Shown here: positions 17,681 to 26,101 of the stretch, piece after piece
Layout: each line of letters starts with the position of its first letter
Position numbering within the stretch: position 1 is the stretch's first letter
Position numbers and translations under genes: made by a program
Assembly: GCA_035765635.1 (NCBI GenBank)
Contig: DASTWZ010000031.1
Coordinates: forward strand, 181,578 to 245,577
DNA length: 64,000 bases
DNA from: EW11 sp035765635
GTDB lineage: Bacteria > Verrucomicrobiota > Verrucomicrobiia > Opitutales > Opitutaceae
Direction of reading: 5' to 3'
The notes under the pieces: model-generated
What the model was told of the DNA's origin: nothing
What the model saw: only the letters and a program-made list of their open reading frames with translations
The model's database searches: none

Positions 17681-17995
17681 TGGACGTGGATAAGGGTTTA
17701 ATAATTTAAGCCAGTCGCGCCCAAACCAAGACGCGCAGGCGGAAGCGGGAAAAGCAATATTTGGGCCATCAGGCGAGCTTCTGATAAAAAATTTTCATCG
17801 TTCGCACGCGGATCGAAAATACTGGGATAGCGCGAGAATTCATGGCGAGTGCTAAACGCAGTTTTTAGGCAACGCGACGGCACGAATTACGCTCACGAAC
17901 GCTTGTCTGACAGGCGGCGCGCCTTCCCACTACGAATGCTTTCGATCAGTTGGCGCCGGCGCGCCTGGTCCCGTCTCGTCTCAACCCACAACCTC
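17681..17995. promoter_or_regulatory. Divergent regulatory region of glnN and glnA
   Basis: These 315 bp separate the starts of two glutamine synthetase genes on opposite strands and must carry both promoters. The glnN-proximal part is AT-rich (17697-17712 and 17784-17802), compatible with a promoter. A weak GG-N10-GC arrangement near 17868 resembles a sigma-54 site but misses several consensus bases. No riboswitch-like structure was recognised. Confidence 0.5.
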
Positions 17996-19417
17996 ATGAC
18001 ACCGAAAGAAGTCGTTACATTCGCCAAGGAAAAGGACGTGAAGATCGTAGACCTGAAACTCTGCGATATTCTCGGTACGTGGCAGCACTTCGCCATACCG
18101 CTCTCAGAATTAAAGGAAGATGTTTTCACCGAAGGCTTGGGATTCGACGGCTCGTCGGTGCGCGGATGGAAGGTGATCAACTCGTCAGACATGATCGTCA
18201 TTCCCGATCCCGCCACGGCCTTTCTCGATCCGTTCGCGGCGAACACCACGCTCTCGCTGACGTGCGACACGTTCGATCCGCTCACGCGCGAGCCATACGA
18301 CCGCGATCCGCGCGCGATCGCCAAAAAAGCCGAAGCTTATCTGAAAAGCACGGGGATCGCCGACGTCGCCTACTTCGGACCCGAAGCCGAATTTTTCATC
18401 TTCGACAGCGTCAGTTACGACAGCGGCTCAAACTTCGGCTTCTACAAGGTCGATTCCATCGAGGGCATCTGGAACCGGGGCAAAGAGAAAGAGGAGAACG
18501 GGTCTCCAAATCTTGGATACAAGATCCGCCACAAGGAGGGCTACTTCCCTGTCGCGCCGACCGACAAATTGATCGATATCCGCAACGAGATGATCCTCAC
18601 GATGATCTCGCTCGGCATCCCGATCGAGCGCGAGCACCACGAGGTTGCCACCGCCGGACAGGCCGAGATCGACATCGTCTTCGACTCGCTCGTGCGCACG
18701 TCGGACAAGATGTCGCTCTACAAGTACATCGTGAAAAACGTCGCGTACAAATATGGGAAAACCGCGACGTTCATGCCCAAGCCGCTCTTCGGCGACAATG
18801 GCTCCGGCATGCACACGCACCAATCGCTGTGGAAGGACGGCAAGCCGCTCTTCTATGGTAACGGTTACGCGGGCCTGAGCGACATGGCGCTGTTCTACAT
18901 CGGCGGCATCCTCAAGCACGCACCGGCCCTCTGCGCGATCTGCAACCCGACAAACAACTCCTACAAACGTCTCGTCCCAGGCTACGAAGCGCCGGTCAAC
19001 CTCGCCTACTCCGCCCGGAATCGCTCGGCGTCCATCCGCATTCCGACGTACAGCCCGAGTCCGAAAGCGAAGCGCATCGAATACCGCACGCCCGACCCAG
19101 CGGCCAATCCGTATCTGTGCAACGCCGCGCTCCTCATGGCCGGCCTCGATGGCATCGTGAACAAGATCCATCCCGGCGAACCGCTCGACAAGAACCTCTA
19201 CGAACTGCCCCCGGAAGAGCTCGCGAAGGTGCCGCACGTCCCGGACTCGCTCAGAGGCGCGCTGGACGCGTTCGAGGCCGATCACGAGTTTCTCCTCAAG
19301 GGAAATGTCTTCACCAAGGACTTCATCGAAAACTACATCGGGATGAAAATGAGCGAATACGATGCCGTGCGCCTGCGCCCGCATCCGCACGAGTTTCATC
19401 TCTATTTCGACGTCTGA
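17996..19417 (+). CDS. glnA: Glutamine synthetase type I
   Basis: A 473-residue GSI enzyme, ATP + glutamate + ammonia to glutamine. The ATG at 17996 begins MTPKEVVTFAKEKDVKIVDL, the normal N-terminus; the open frame upstream is not conserved. Active-site blocks are GFDGSSVRGW, GPEAEFFIFDSV, NGSGMHTHQSLWKDGK and NRSASIRIP. The NLYELPPEE motif with Tyr402 is the adenylylation site of the GSI-beta group, so control by GlnE-type adenylylation is predicted. No glnB or glnE is seen here. Having GSI and GSIII side by side is known in Bacteroidota and Verrucomicrobiota. Confidence 0.97.
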   Translation: MTPKEVVTFAKEKDVKIVDLKLCDILGTWQHFAIPLSELKEDVFTEGLGFDGSSVRGWKVINSSDMIVIPDPATAFLDPFAANTTLSLTCDTFDPLTREPYDRDPRAIAKKAEAYLKSTGIADVAYFGPEAEFFIFDSVSYDSGSNFGFYKVDSIEGIWNRGKEKEENGSPNLGYKIRHKEGYFPVAPTDKLIDIRNEMILTMISLGIPIEREHHEVATAGQAEIDIVFDSLVRTSDKMSLYKYIVKNVAYKYGKTATFMPKPLFGDNGSGMHTHQSLWKDGKPLFYGNGYAGLSDMALFYIGGILKHAPALCAICNPTNNSYKRLVPGYEAPVNLAYSARNRSASIRIPTYSPSPKAKRIEYRTPDPAANPYLCNAALLMAGLDGIVNKIHPGEPLDKNLYELPPEELAKVPHVPDSLRGALDAFEADHEFLLKGNVFTKDFIENYIGMKMSEYDAVRLRPHPHEFHLYFDV

Positions 19418-19440
19418 GGCCGCAAAATCCTTCCAACCGC

Positions 19441-19473
19441 GCGACAGGGCTCTCGGGCTCTGTCGCTTTTTTT
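19441..19473 (+). terminator. Terminator of glnA
   Basis: GCGACAG (19441-19447) pairs with CTGTCGC (19460-19466), with an inner GAGCCC/GGGCTC-like extension, followed by seven T. Confidence 0.88.
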
Positions 19474-19475
19474 AT

Positions 19476-19558
19476 GCCCGCAAAGGATCACAAGAGTCGC
19501 AAAGAGGTTAGATTCTTGTTCCCTCTCCTCTTTGCGCCTTTTGCGCCTCTTCGCGGCC
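19476..19558. repeat. Inverted repeat, family II, copy 1
   Basis: Two 32-base arms (19476-19507 and 19527-19558) share CGCAAAGAGG at the inner edge and GGCCGCGAA-like sequence at the outer edge. The repeat sits between glnA and rlmN. A longer copy lies at 44569-44762. Confidence 0.75.
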
Positions 19559-19591
19559 CAACCCGAAGCGGCCGACTTTGCGGCACAGCTC

Positions 19592-20716
19592 ATGAAATTC
19601 GTTCCAACCAAACCGCCGATCACCGGTGAGACGCTCGAGTCTCTCGGCGAACAGCTGCGCGAACGCGGCGAGCCCACCTTCCGGGCCAAGCAAATCCTCG
19701 AGTGGATCTACAAGAAGCGCGCGCGTTCCTGGGACGAGATGACCAACCTCCCGAAGCCGCTCCGTAGTTGGTTATCGGATACGTTCGACTTCACACCCGC
19801 CCAACTCGTCATCAACAAGCAATCCGCCGACGTCACGGACAAACTCCTCCTCGAACTGCGCGATAATTCGCTCATCGAAACGGTCATCATTCGAGTCCCG
19901 CAGGAAGGCGTCGGCCTCGATCAATCGCGCAAGACGATCTGCATTTCGACCCAGGTGGGTTGCGCGATGGCCTGCGGTTTTTGCGCGAGCGGCCTGGCCG
20001 GTTTCAAACGCGATCTTTCCGCCGGCGAAATCGTCGCCCAGCTCCTGAATGTCTGTTACCTCGAAGACGCCCGCACGCCCCGCGCCCGCGCCGAACTCGC
20101 CTCTTTCGACAACATCGTGGTCATGGGCATGGGCGAACCGCTCGCCAATTACGATGCGCTGATCCGCGCGTTGACCATCGTGAATGCCGACTGGGGCCTC
20201 GGTTTCGGCGCGCGTCGAATCACCGTTTCGACCAGCGGCCTCGTCCCCAAAATCCTCAAACTCGCCGACGAACCGCTGGGCTTCCGTCTCGCGATCTCCC
20301 TGCACGGCGCGACGAACGAGGTCCGCGAAAAAATCATGCCGGTCAACCGCGCCTTTCCTCTCGAAAAGCTTCTGCCCGCGGTGAAGACGTTTTCCGAAAA
20401 ACACGGCCGCATGATCACCTTGGAATTCATCCTGATCGAGGACGTGAACGATTCGCTCGAACAAGCAGAGAAGCTGCGCGAAATCGCCCTGGATCTGCAC
20501 GCCCACGTGAACCTCATCCCCTACAACACGGTGGAAGGCCTGCCGTGGAAGCGCCCGAGTCTCACGCGCCAGGATCGCTTCGCGAACATCCTCCGCGCGG
20601 CGAACATCTCGGTCACGCTCCGCCGCGAAAAAGGCCACGACATCAATGCCGCCTGCGGCCAGCTCCGGCTCAAGACGGAGAAAGAGCGCGAGTTGACGAG
20701 TGCCGCCGCCAGCTGA
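19592..20716 (+). CDS. rlmN: Dual-specificity rRNA/tRNA adenine-C2 methyltransferase
   Basis: A 374-residue radical-SAM enzyme that methylates A2503 of 23S rRNA and A37 of some tRNAs. The ATG at 19592 was chosen because residues upstream come from the repeat. The [4Fe-4S] motif CAMACGFC (C124, C128, C131) and the methyl-carrying cysteine near the end (NAACGQL, C355) are both present. So are VVMGMGEPLANYDAL and RRITVSTSGLVP. Length fits the family. It probably starts the run that continues with the lipoprotein and resB-ccsA, although an 87-bp gap separates them. Confidence 0.97.
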   Translation: MKFVPTKPPITGETLESLGEQLRERGEPTFRAKQILEWIYKKRARSWDEMTNLPKPLRSWLSDTFDFTPAQLVINKQSADVTDKLLLELRDNSLIETVIIRVPQEGVGLDQSRKTICISTQVGCAMACGFCASGLAGFKRDLSAGEIVAQLLNVCYLEDARTPRARAELASFDNIVVMGMGEPLANYDALIRALTIVNADWGLGFGARRITVSTSGLVPKILKLADEPLGFRLAISLHGATNEVREKIMPVNRAFPLEKLLPAVKTFSEKHGRMITLEFILIEDVNDSLEQAEKLREIALDLHAHVNLIPYNTVEGLPWKRPSLTRQDRFANILRAANISVTLRREKGHDINAACGQLRLKTEKERELTSAAAS

Positions 20717-20803
20717 GCCCAGCTAATCCGCGAAACGCTCCGCGATAATAGATTTTCCTTGGGATTGCGCTCGGCACTCAAAACGCAAGCGTTGCTGCCT
20801 TTC

Positions 20804-21904
20804 ATGTCTCTCCGCCGCCTTCTGTCCGTTACGGCTGCTGCATCCCTGATAGCGCTCTCGGGATGCCGCGACTCAAAGATTTCTTCCTACCGCGTTCGCA
20901 AAGAAGCGCCGGCCCAGCCGAGCATCCCGCCCGCCGCGATGGATGGCGGCGTTCCGAAACTCCACTGGAAAGCTCCTGCCGACTGGAAAGAGCAGCCCGC
21001 CGGGAATGTCCGCATCGCGAGTTTTTCCATCACCACGCCCGAGGGCGGCAAAGCCGATATGTCCGTCACCCAATTTCCGGGCGATGTCGGCGGCGCGCTG
21101 GCCAACGTCAATCGCTGGCGCGGCCAACTCGGTCTCCCGGCAGTCACCGAGGAGGACTTGCCCAAGCTGGTCAAAACCACGACCGCTCCCGCGGGAGAGT
21201 TTTCCGTCACGGAATTCGGCAACGACAACAAGCTGATCGAGGGCAGCAAACACGACGCGATGATCGGCGCGTGGCTCAAGCAGCCCGAGCGCACCTGGTT
21301 CTTCAAACTTTCGGGTGACGCCGAGATCGTGTCCGCGCAGCGCGACGCTTTCATGGCGTTTCTCCAATCGGTCGAATTCGCCGCGCCCGATGTCGCGAGC
21401 GATCCAGCGAGTCTCCTCGATGGGGCCGCTGCAGCAGCCGAAAACGGCGCCGCGCCTCTGGCTGGCGGCCCGGCCGCAGCCAATCGTACGGTGACGTGGA
21501 CCGCGCCGACCGAGTGGACGCCCAAGCCTCTCGGCCAGATGCGCAAAGGCAGCTTCGCCCTGCACGGCGTCGATGCCGCGGAAGCGGATTTTTCGATCAT
21601 ATCGTTTCCGGGCGAAGCGGGCGGCATCGCCGAAAACCTCAATCGCTGGCGCAAACAGATCGATCTGCCGCCTCTCGCGCCGACTGATCTGGCCGGCGCC
21701 TCCAGCACTGTCGCACACGACGGTCTGCGCTTCACCGTCGTGAACTATCTCGGAACCACAGCGAACGGCCCGACGCGTCTCCTCGGCGCGATTCTTCCGC
21801 TCGAAAATGAAACATATTTCTTCAAGATACTCGGCCCGGACGCGGTCGTGTCCCAGCACAAGGACGCGTTCATCGGTTTCCTGAAAACAGTGAAGGTCCG
21901 TTAA
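20804..21904 (+). CDS. Lipoprotein with two tandem copies of an unrecognised domain
   Basis: A 366-residue predicted lipoprotein: a signal peptide from the ATG at 20804 ends in the lipobox LSGC. I do not recognise the family. The mature part is an internal duplication. Copy one (about 48-190) and copy two (about 225-366) both read W-x-A-P-x-x-W, then R-x-x-S-F, then a DxSVTQFPGDVGG or DFSIISFPGEAGG block. Next come NRWRxQ, LP, and an ending FFK, DA, DAF-x-x-FL-x-(S/T)V. Only 2 bp separate it from resB, and ccsA overlaps resB, so it is very likely co-expressed with system II cytochrome c maturation. Whether it handles haem, apocytochrome or something else is unknown. Confidence 0.8.
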   Translation: MSLRRLLSVTAAASLIALSGCRDSKISSYRVRKEAPAQPSIPPAAMDGGVPKLHWKAPADWKEQPAGNVRIASFSITTPEGGKADMSVTQFPGDVGGALANVNRWRGQLGLPAVTEEDLPKLVKTTTAPAGEFSVTEFGNDNKLIEGSKHDAMIGAWLKQPERTWFFKLSGDAEIVSAQRDAFMAFLQSVEFAAPDVASDPASLLDGAAAAAENGAAPLAGGPAAANRTVTWTAPTEWTPKPLGQMRKGSFALHGVDAAEADFSIISFPGEAGGIAENLNRWRKQIDLPPLAPTDLAGASSTVAHDGLRFTVVNYLGTTANGPTRLLGAILPLENETYFFKILGPDAVVSQHKDAFIGFLKTVKVR

Positions 21905-21906
21905 TC

Positions 21907-23064
21907 ATGCACGATACCGGCAAAGCATTCGTTCAGTTTTTCGTCTCATTGAAGCTCACCGTCGTGCTTCTGGCATTATCGGCCATCCTGGTGTTCGCCG
22001 CCACGCTCGATCAGACGCATCTCGGCATCTGGGGCATTCAGGAAAAATGGTTCCGGTCTCTCGTCGTGCTCCAGGATTTCAAGGGCGTGCCAGTCCCGAT
22101 TTTCCCGGGCGGCTACTTCATCGGCACGCTCCTCCTGATCAACCTGATCGCCGCGCACATTTATCGGTTCACGTTCAACTGGAAGAAATCGGGCATCTTC
22201 ATCACGCATCTGGGCCTCATCATCCTTCTCGTCGGCGAACTGCTCACGAATCTCTGGCAGCAGGATTTCCAGATGCGACTGACCGAGGGCGAATCGAAAA
22301 ACTATTCGGAGAGTCCGCGCAAAAACGAACTCGCCGTAATCGACACCACGGACCCCGAGTACGATCACGTCGTCGCGATCCCCGAGGCGCTGTTGCGCCC
22401 GGGCAAGAGCTTGCAGACGCCCAAGCTGCCTTTCCGTCTGGTCGTCCGTGATTATTTCCCGAATGCCTCGCTGCAGATGCGGTCGCAGGTCCCCAACGCC
22501 CCGGCGTCGCTCGCCACCACTGGCATCGGCCCGCAAGTCGCGGTCACTCCGCTGCCGATGACGTACAAGGAGAACGAGACCAATGTCCCGGCCGCGTATG
22601 TCGAACTCATCGGCCCGCAAGGTTCGATCAACACGTGGCTCTTCTCCACGGCGTTGACCGATCAAACCTTCCAATTCGAGGGGAAAACGTACCGCTTCGT
22701 TCTGCGGCCTGAGCGATTTTATACGAAGTTCACCGTTTCCCTGCTCAAATTTAGTCACGACCGTTTCGCGGGGACGGAAATCGATAAAAATTTTTCCAGC
22801 CGCGTCCGCCTGCAGACGGATGACGGCAGCACCGATCGCGAGGTGCTGATCTACATGAACAATCCGTTGCGCTTCCAGGGCCTGACTTTCTACCAGGCCG
22901 GCTACGATGGAGATAAGACCACGTTCCTGCAGGTGGTGAAGAACCCGAGCTGGCTTCTGCCCTATGTGGCGTGCGCGATGATTTTTGCCGGACTCGTCAT
23001 TCAGTTCGGACTCTCACTCGTCGGCTTCGCCAAGAAACGCTCCAACCAATTGGCCGTCGCATGA
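21907..23064 (+). CDS. resB: Cytochrome c biogenesis protein ResB/Ccs1
   Basis: A 385-residue membrane protein that works with CcsA to move haem across the membrane and attach it to apocytochrome c. It has transmembrane helices at about 12-32, 73-90 and 95-115, then a large periplasmic domain and a last helix at about 350-375. Family features are the N-terminal VSLKLTVVLLALSAILVFAA, THLGIWG, NPLRFQGLTFYQAGYD and the final helix. The ATG at 21907 lies 2 bp after the lipoprotein stop. Its own stop overlaps the ccsA start as ATGA. Confidence 0.92.
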   Translation: MHDTGKAFVQFFVSLKLTVVLLALSAILVFAATLDQTHLGIWGIQEKWFRSLVVLQDFKGVPVPIFPGGYFIGTLLLINLIAAHIYRFTFNWKKSGIFITHLGLIILLVGELLTNLWQQDFQMRLTEGESKNYSESPRKNELAVIDTTDPEYDHVVAIPEALLRPGKSLQTPKLPFRLVVRDYFPNASLQMRSQVPNAPASLATTGIGPQVAVTPLPMTYKENETNVPAAYVELIGPQGSINTWLFSTALTDQTFQFEGKTYRFVLRPERFYTKFTVSLLKFSHDRFAGTEIDKNFSSRVRLQTDDGSTDREVLIYMNNPLRFQGLTFYQAGYDGDKTTFLQVVKNPSWLLPYVACAMIFAGLVIQFGLSLVGFAKKRSNQLAVA

Positions 23065-25094
23065 AAAAGCTTTTCCCGTGGATCGTTTTCCTCGCCGGCC
23101 TCGCCTTCGTGGCCAGCGGTCTTTTTCAACGTCACGAAAAGTCCGAGTTCGATCTGGATGGCTTTGCGCACATCCCGATCCTGGTGAACGGACGGATCAA
23201 GCCGCTCGACACCGTGGCGCGCGTCACGCTGCTGGGGTCGCAGGACCGCCAGACGGTTTACCTGGCGGACAAGACCCAGATCCATCCGGTCGAATGGCTG
23301 CTCGACGTCGCATTCCGTCCTGAAAAAGCAGATACCTATCCGACCTTCAAAATCGACAACCCCGAGCTTCTCACGCTGATCGGCAAGACGGAGGATCAGC
23401 TCAAGATCAAGTACGACAACCCCGTGCTGCAGACGCTCGCCGTCTTCGATTTCGTGCCGACGCGCTATCGTCGTTTCAGCTACAACGAAATTTCCGGCGC
23501 GTTGCCTGAACTCGAGCGCCAGTCCCAACTCGCCCAATCGGTCGACTCGAAGCTGCGCACGCCATTTCAGCGCGCCGTTCTCGCGCTCGAGTCCAACCTG
23601 ATCGCGTATCAACAACTCAAATACAGCTTCGTCTCGCCCGACACGAACGACTTCATGGGCGAGCTGCGCGAGCTCCAAGCCAATCTGCCGAAGGGCATCG
23701 AAGCGGTCCGATTGAAACAAGCGGGCCAGCCGCACGACGAGGCGGCCGCTCAGGTGATGATCGATACGGTGCGGCGCTTCGATGCGATGACGCGTTTCGC
23801 GTCTCTTTTTGTCGTGCCTCCGGCTAACGGCGGAACGATCGCCGATTGGCGCAAAGTGGGCCAAGTGCTGCTCGACACGTTCAAGAACGGCGAGATCAAC
23901 CCGTCGGCGAACGCGTTCGCCACGATGGCGTTTGCCTGGCGCACGCAGCAGCCGGAGCTCTTCAATCAAGCGATGCAGCGCTATCACGATTTCCTGATGG
24001 GCGCGGTCAACAAGCAGCTCGACAAGACCAACGGCGAAGTGCGGTTCAACCAGGCCGAGCCATTCTACAAAGGCATGCTGCTTTACGCGGTGGTCTTCGC
24101 GCTCGGCATCGCTTCGTGGCTGCGGTGGCCGGATTTCTTCGGACGCGCCGCGTACGCTCTGATGATCGCCGCGTTCGTCGCCGCGACGGCAGGAATTGTC
24201 ACGCGCATGTGGCTCGAGGGTCGCCCGCCCGTGACCAATCTTTATTCGTCCGCGCTGTTCGTCGGCTGGGGCGCGGTCGGTTTGTGCATTTTGCTCGAAG
24301 CGATTTACCGCAATTCGATCGGCGTCGTGGCCGGAGGATCGATCGGATTTTGTACGTTGCTCATCGCGCACCATCTTTCGTTCGGCGGCGACACGATGGA
24401 AATGATGCGCGCGGTGCTCGATTCAAACTTCTGGCTGGCGACGCACGTCGTGGTCGTGACGATCGGTTACGCGTCGACGTTCCTCGCGGGATTCCTCGGA
24501 ATTATTTATATTCTGCTCGGGATCGGAACGAAGTGGTTGAACCAATCTTTCGATCGCCGTCTCGCAGCGAAGCAGGAACTCGCGATTCGCGAGGGTCGCT
24601 CTGGCTTGCGGGCCAAGCTCGAGACTAACGGCGAGGCGCTCACGCGCATGACCTATGGCATCATTTGCTTCGCGACGCTCTTCAGTCTGGTCGGCACGAT
24701 TCTAGGTGGCATTTGGGCCGACCAATCGTGGGGCCGGTTCTGGGGCTGGGATCCAAAGGAAAATGGCGCGCTGATTATCGTGATCTGGAATGCGCTGATC
24801 CTGCACGCGCGCTGGGGCGGCTTGGTCAAGTCGCGCGGGCTGATGTGCCTCGCGGTTTTTGGCAATGTCGTGACGAGCTGGAGTTGGTTCGGCACCAACA
24901 TGCTCGGCATCGGCCTGCACAGCTACGGCTTCATGGACGCAGCATTCAAGTGGCTCGTCGGCTTCATGATCGTGCAAGCCGCCATTATCCTGATCGGCGC
25001 GCTCACGCCGCTCGAGCGGTGGCGCAGTTTCGGTGGACGCGCGCCAGCCACTCGCGCGACGAAACCACGCCAACCCGCTCCGACGCGGGTTTGA
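23061..25094 (+). CDS. ccsA: Cytochrome c biogenesis protein CcsA/ResC
   Basis: A 677-residue protein, much longer than the usual 300-400 for CcsA. After a first helix (about 5-20) there is a 300-residue non-membrane region with no recognised domain, then the standard eight or so helices from about 340 on. The haem-handling WWD motif is clear (SWGRFWGWDPKENGALI). Conserved histidines occur in HHLSFGGDTMEMM and near the end (IGLHSYGF). The long N-terminal part is the kind also found in the cytochrome c assembly proteins of Bacteroidota and Verrucomicrobiota. The ATG at 23061 overlaps the resB stop by 4 bp. Confidence 0.93.
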   Translation: MKKLFPWIVFLAGLAFVASGLFQRHEKSEFDLDGFAHIPILVNGRIKPLDTVARVTLLGSQDRQTVYLADKTQIHPVEWLLDVAFRPEKADTYPTFKIDNPELLTLIGKTEDQLKIKYDNPVLQTLAVFDFVPTRYRRFSYNEISGALPELERQSQLAQSVDSKLRTPFQRAVLALESNLIAYQQLKYSFVSPDTNDFMGELRELQANLPKGIEAVRLKQAGQPHDEAAAQVMIDTVRRFDAMTRFASLFVVPPANGGTIADWRKVGQVLLDTFKNGEINPSANAFATMAFAWRTQQPELFNQAMQRYHDFLMGAVNKQLDKTNGEVRFNQAEPFYKGMLLYAVVFALGIASWLRWPDFFGRAAYALMIAAFVAATAGIVTRMWLEGRPPVTNLYSSALFVGWGAVGLCILLEAIYRNSIGVVAGGSIGFCTLLIAHHLSFGGDTMEMMRAVLDSNFWLATHVVVVTIGYASTFLAGFLGIIYILLGIGTKWLNQSFDRRLAAKQELAIREGRSGLRAKLETNGEALTRMTYGIICFATLFSLVGTILGGIWADQSWGRFWGWDPKENGALIIVIWNALILHARWGGLVKSRGLMCLAVFGNVVTSWSWFGTNMLGIGLHSYGFMDAAFKWLVGFMIVQAAIILIGALTPLERWRSFGGRAPATRATKPRQPAPTRV

Positions 25095-26030
25095 TTACTT
25101 CTTGGCCGGCGGCGTCCGCGGGGGGATGTCGTTGGCCTGCGGAGTCGCCTGCTGCAGGTTCGGCGTCACATCCGCTTCGACTTCGCCGAGAGCCCAGCTC
25201 AGGCCGCCAAAGAGAAGCTGCTGAAATTTCGGGTTTTCCCAAACGTCTTCGCGATGGCCCATCTCGGTGTAGAAGACGCGGCCCTTTTCATAGCTGTGCG
25301 CCCAGGTCGACGGAAAGGGACCGCGCTTGTATTCGTTTCCCTTCATGCCGGTGGTGTCGAGGGCGAGAATGACGTGTAGATTCGGCGCGAAGTTTTTTAG
25401 CGAATACCATTCTTCCTGGACCGCCCAGCCATCGAGCCCGGCGGCGCCAGGAAACTTTGGATCGATCAGTTTCACCTTCGCGACCTGCTGAGCCCCGTGT
25501 TTGATGAATTCGCCGCCGAGCATTTTGATGTACGGATCGGCAGCGTCTCCGTCGTTCTTGTAGCGGCCAGAGATGTCCTTCGGATTCGTGCCGCCGGGCT
25601 CGCCCGTGTGAAACGTGTCCGACGCGCTGTGAATTCCGACGAAGCCTTTGCCATGTGCGACCGCGTCGAGGAGCGCCTGTTTGCCCGCGACGGGAATGGC
25701 GGGATTTCCGTCCGCACCCACCGAGGTCAGATCGCCGGTCGTGTAGAAAACGTAGGCATCGAAGCCAGCCAGATACTCTGGCGTGAAGAGGCTGCCGTCT
25801 TTTGAAAACGTGAAATCGATGCCGTACTTCGGGCCCAGTTCAGCGAGAATTTTTTCGGAAAACGCCGGCTGTCCGTTTTGGCGTTTGATGACGCTGTGTT
25901 CATAGCCCGACGACTTGTTGAAGTATAAAACCTTCTTGTGGGCCTCCGCCGCCGTAAGCGCCGGAGCAAACGCGGTAGCGGCCGCGAGAGCGGTGACAGA
26001 AAGCAAAACAAATGAAGAACGTTTGATCAT
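25095..26030 (-). CDS. ThuA-domain secreted protein
   Basis: A 311-residue exported protein from the ATG at 26030; a longer open frame upstream is only read-through into recN. The signal peptide is MIKRSSFVLLSVTALAAATA (cleavage after ALTAAEA). A ThuA/class-I glutamine-amidotransferase-like fold follows: KKVLYFNKSSGYEHSV, FDAYVFYTTGDLT, GKGFVGIHSASDTFH, GGEFIKHG and PSTWAHSYEKGRVFYTEMGH. ThuA proteins are linked to trehalose and other sugar metabolism, but their reaction is not established. The C-terminal 35 residues are low complexity. Its stop abuts the ccsA stop with no gap. Confidence 0.9.
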   Translation of the reverse strand: MIKRSSFVLLSVTALAAATAFAPALTAAEAHKKVLYFNKSSGYEHSVIKRQNGQPAFSEKILAELGPKYGIDFTFSKDGSLFTPEYLAGFDAYVFYTTGDLTSVGADGNPAIPVAGKQALLDAVAHGKGFVGIHSASDTFHTGEPGGTNPKDISGRYKNDGDAADPYIKMLGGEFIKHGAQQVAKVKLIDPKFPGAAGLDGWAVQEEWYSLKNFAPNLHVILALDTTGMKGNEYKRGPFPSTWAHSYEKGRVFYTEMGHREDVWENPKFQQLLFGGLSWALGEVEADVTPNLQQATPQANDIPPRTPPAKK

Positions 26031-26101
26031 AGAGGTGCCGCACCATCCTCCACCCCGCCACGCCGTCAAAAAATTTCCGCGTTCATGCGTTTGAAATGAG
26101 A

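Noticed and set aside
17860..17890. Sigma-54-like GG-N10-GC site upstream of glnA
   Set aside because: Only the GG and GC dinucleotides and a few flanking bases match; several consensus positions differ.
23001..24374. 457-codon open frame opposite ccsA
   Set aside because: Antisense to the well-supported ccsA gene; no motif.
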